IMG/VR virus record: IMGVR_UViG_3300012920_000257
Span: 1 to 24,191 of that record
Source: a virus
DNA length: 24,191 nt
Reading direction: 5' to 3' (one strand)
Every line of letters begins with the position of its first letter. Position 1 is the first letter of the stretch. Positions 22,476 to 24,191 of the stretch are shown one piece after another. The notes under the pieces are model-generated. The model was not told the origin of the DNA. It did not search any database and saw nothing but the letters and a program-made list of their open reading frames with translations. Made by a program: the position numbers and the translations under genes.

Positions 22476-22487
22476 GGGGGTACCCCC
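22476..22487. promoter_or_regulatory. Perfect 12-bp palindrome in the divergent intergenic region
   Basis: GGGGGTACCCCC is a gapless palindrome between the leftward 51-residue gene and the rightward late promoter. The position would suit an operator controlling one or both directions. I see no convincing leftward -35/-10 pair near it. The rest of 22446-22542 shows nothing else I can name. Confidence 0.4.
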
Positions 22488-22542
22488 CCTCTCGAAAAAC
22501 TTGGTTCTAGTACTCCCATTCCGTTCTATGTGAAAAACGATT

Positions 22543-22571
22543 TTGAAAGTTGACAGGACGTGTGATATATA
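22543..22571 (+). promoter_or_regulatory. Sigma70-type promoter for the rightward packaging/structural module
   Basis: TTGAAA (22543-22548), a 17-base spacer, then TATATA (22566-22571) with an extended TG at 22563-22564. The expected transcription start near 22578 leaves only about seven bases before the ATG at 22585, so the mRNA would be almost leaderless. The TTG that would extend the first gene lies inside the -35 box and cannot be translated from this promoter. Confidence 0.65.
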
Positions 22572-22584
22572 TTTTCAGATAGAA

Positions 22585-22869
22585 ATGGAGGACTTGATCA
22601 AAAACTACGGCCTACCCACAGCATTGCTAGTGGGCATATCTGTATGGGCGGGACTCCTAGTTAACTTTCTAAAGAGTTTAATCACTAAGGAACTAGGGGA
22701 ACTGAAGAACAACCAAGCCAAATTGGCACAGGAGCTAAGAAATGTGCAGGACGACACTTGCAGAATAGAATTAATGCTTAGACTACAGCATGACTATGCA
22801 TCTCATGGAGGGCCAACGCCAGAGATGAGTAGAATAGGAAAGGCTGGCACAGACGCAGACTTAACGTAA
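22585..22869 (+). CDS. Holin-like membrane/coiled-coil protein
   Basis: A 94-residue protein: MEDLIKNYG, then one membrane segment (LPTALLVGISVWAGLLVNFL), then a coiled coil (ELGELKNNQAKLAQELRNVQ) and a short polar tail. This layout, a single N-terminal span followed by a helical coil, is seen in some phage holins and in membrane-anchored accessory proteins near terminase genes. I have no motif that proves lysis. The ATG at 22585 was chosen because the frame's earlier TTG (22543) lies inside the promoter. It overlaps the next gene as TAATG. First gene of the rightward module. Confidence 0.62.
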   Translation: MEDLIKNYGLPTALLVGISVWAGLLVNFLKSLITKELGELKNNQAKLAQELRNVQDDTCRIELMLRLQHDYASHGGPTPEMSRIGKAGTDADLT

Positions 22870-23186
22870 TGCCAGAGCTAAACGAAAACACGCAGGTCAA
22901 GGCGAATATGGCATTTGCCATAAAAGTAATTGTAGCAGTAGCCACAGCAGTATGGGGCTACAGTGTGATAGAGCATCGCATAAGTGATGTAGAAAATGAG
23001 ATAGTTAGGATGCAATCCGACTTAAGTCAGAACAGTGAGTTCAGAGTTAAGTGGCCGCGAGGAGAATTAGGCGCACTACCCGATGACGCAGAGCAGAATC
23101 TGCGTTTAAGTTATATAGAGGAACAGATTAAGATACTATCTGCTCACGTAGATCAGTTGCGCCATGCCAGCAAAGAGTCGAACTAA
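22869..23186 (+). CDS. Small membrane/coiled-coil phage protein
   Basis: A 105-residue protein with a membrane segment at about residues 14-33 (MAFAIKVIVAVATAVWGYSV), a coiled coil (IEHRISDVENEIVRMQSDLS) and a motif VKWPRGELGALPDDAEQNLR that I associate with conserved hypothetical proteins next to holin or terminase genes of marine phages. A second helix ends the protein. With its neighbour it could form a two-component holin or spanin-like pair, but this is inference. Its ATG overlaps the preceding stop and its end overlaps the small-terminase candidate by 23 bases. Confidence 0.62.
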   Translation: MPELNENTQVKANMAFAIKVIVAVATAVWGYSVIEHRISDVENEIVRMQSDLSQNSEFRVKWPRGELGALPDDAEQNLRLSYIEEQIKILSAHVDQLRHASKESN

Positions 23187-23523
23187 AGCGCAGAAGGGTC
23201 TTCGTACCGCCCTATCAAAAAGCGTGTCCACGGCAAAGGAGACGATGCTAGGGAATAAGAAGGTTAAGCCGACCGAGATGCGGGAGGCCTTAGCTATATA
23301 TTTTGAAAAGGCAGAGTACGACCCAATAAAAGAATTGATCGACACGGCTAAAGATTCTGAAGTTCCAGTAAAGGAGAGGATAGGAATCCACAAAGAATTC
23401 TTAAAGTATATGGCACCAAGCCTAAAGAGTATAGATATACAACAGCACGTAGACGCTAATATCCAAGTAGTTGTGCGTAAATTCGGAGATGACATAATAG
23501 AGATAGATGAAGAATCAGATTGA
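23164..23523 (+). CDS. Candidate small terminase subunit
   Basis: A 119-residue protein with a basic N-terminus (MPAKSRTKAQKGLRTALSKS), a central helical region (EMREALAIYFEKAEYDPIKE) and the segment KDSEVPVKERIGIHKEFLKYMAPSL, which is similar to the oligomerisation region of small terminase subunits. It lies directly before terL and overlaps it by 17 bases, the normal place for terS. Small terminases recognise the packaging site and hand DNA to the motor; pac/cos specificity cannot be read here. The alternative would be an unrelated DNA-binding protein. Confidence 0.65.
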   Translation: MPAKSRTKAQKGLRTALSKSVSTAKETMLGNKKVKPTEMREALAIYFEKAEYDPIKELIDTAKDSEVPVKERIGIHKEFLKYMAPSLKSIDIQQHVDANIQVVVRKFGDDIIEIDEESD

Positions 23524-24191
23524 GTTGCCATATGATTTTATACCCAGAGACTACCAAATGCCATTATGGAAATATTTGGAGGGCGGAGGGAGAAAGGCGT
23601 GTGTAGTATGGCACCGCCGTGCAGGAAAGGATTTGTTTGCTATTAACCGCATAGCTTGTGCGAGCCAAGAGCGTATAGGTACTTACTGGCATGTACTACC
23701 TACATACAATCAAGGCCGCAAAATTGTGTGGGACGGCTCAACAAAAGACGGTCGGAAGTTTCTTGATCACTTCCCCCGAGACTTAATCGCTAGCAAAAAC
23801 AACACAGATATGCGCATTACGTTTAAGAACGGAAGTGTATATCAAGTTGTAGGAGCGGACGACCCCGACCGATTGGTTGGGGCTAATCCAATAGGGGTCG
23901 TCTTCTCCGAATACAGTTTGATGGATCCCAAAGTGTACACATTAATCCAACCGATCTTGAGTGAGAACGAAGGATGGTGTTTATTTATATTCACCCCACG
24001 TGGAAAAAATCATGGATGGAAACTCATGGAAGTGGCAAAGGAAAGCCCTAATTGGTATGGTGAAGTGTTGGGTGTTGATACTACTGGCGCTGTACCACTT
24101 GCAAGAATTGACGAAGACAGGGAGGCAGGCATGCCCGAAGAGATGGTCAAGCAGGAGTATTACTGTAGTTTCGAAGCTCCGATCGTTGGAG
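23507..24191 (+). CDS. terL: Large terminase subunit (packaging ATPase), 3'-partial
   Basis: The first 228 residues of the DNA-packaging motor, cut by the right edge. Walker A is WHRRAGKD at residues 35-42, Walker B with catalytic glutamate is GVVFSEYS around 130-137 (E135), and the coupling motif is FTPRG at 162-166. An adenine-binding-like region (PRDYQMPLWKYLEGG) precedes Walker A. The nuclease domain is outside the window. The start is certain: a TAG codon in frame lies directly before the ATG at 23507, which overlaps the small-terminase candidate. The ATPase packs genomic DNA into proheads. Its presence beside the giant protein's end and the early module shows the two ends of the rightward arm. 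Confidence 0.93.
   Translation, partial: MKNQIELPYDFIPRDYQMPLWKYLEGGGRKACVVWHRRAGKDLFAINRIACASQERIGTYWHVLPTYNQGRKIVWDGSTKDGRKFLDHFPRDLIASKNNTDMRITFKNGSVYQVVGADDPDRLVGANPIGVVFSEYSLMDPKVYTLIQPILSENEGWCLFIFTPRGKNHGWKLMEVAKESPNWYGEVLGVDTTGAVPLARIDEDREAGMPEEMVKQEYYCSFEAPIVG

Overview
This window looks like part of a tailed double-stranded DNA phage genome, probably from an uncultured aquatic or marine phage. The base composition is moderately AT-rich. The terminase pair, the giant virion-type protein, the phage-style replication module and many tiny ATGA- or TAATG-overlapping genes all point to a phage. I see no integrase, tRNA, rRNA, CRISPR array or insertion sequence. Many genes lack a clear Shine-Dalgarno sequence and at least one starts with TTG. 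The host cannot be named from the sequence.

Layout. (1) Positions 3-8558, rightward: the end of the structural arm, a single giant ORF of at least 2851 codons open at the left edge. (2) Positions 8555-22206, all leftward: the early and replication arm. Read in its direction of transcription it starts with small phage-specific unknown genes (22206 to 19220), a ribbon-helix-helix regulator, a 55-residue membrane protein and a ubiquitin-like protein. After a strong terminator comes a tightly overlapped operon: E2-like protein, an unknown 80-residue protein, ThiF/E1-like protein, an unknown 259-residue protein, JAMM/MPN+ metallopeptidase, a small membrane protein, a PD-(D/E)XK nuclease, a conserved phage protein and a probable ssDNA-binding protein. 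A second terminator precedes an AEP-type primase, a small HTH protein, a UvrD-like helicase and a SNF2-like helicase. (3) Positions 22290-22445, leftward: a 51-residue membrane protein related to the 55-residue one. (4) Positions 22585-24191, rightward: a good sigma70-type promoter, two membrane/coiled-coil proteins, a small-terminase candidate and the first 228 codons of the large terminase, which runs off the right edge.

The main discovery candidate is the block at 15272-18881. It has a complete ubiquitin-like conjugation set: Ubl, E2-like with an LPN-x8-C-type active-site region, E1-like, and JAMM protease with an exact HxHx7Sx2D motif, plus two unknown genes cotranscribed with them. The families are individually known from PRTRC-type cassettes, from phages and from bacterial anti-phage conjugation operons. 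Here the set sits at the head of a phage replication operon. The Ubl has no C-terminal di-glycine and is separated from its enzymes by a terminator, which could make the modifier more abundant than the enzymes.

Other structure worth attention: a roughly 200-bp imperfect inverted repeat around position 21835, four leftward intrinsic terminators (one ending three bases before the primase start codon), a late promoter that would give an almost leaderless mRNA, two paralogous 50-residue membrane proteins too short for ordinary ORF calling, and two simple-sequence repeats. No DNA polymerase is visible although the leftward module is bounded on both sides by rightward genes.
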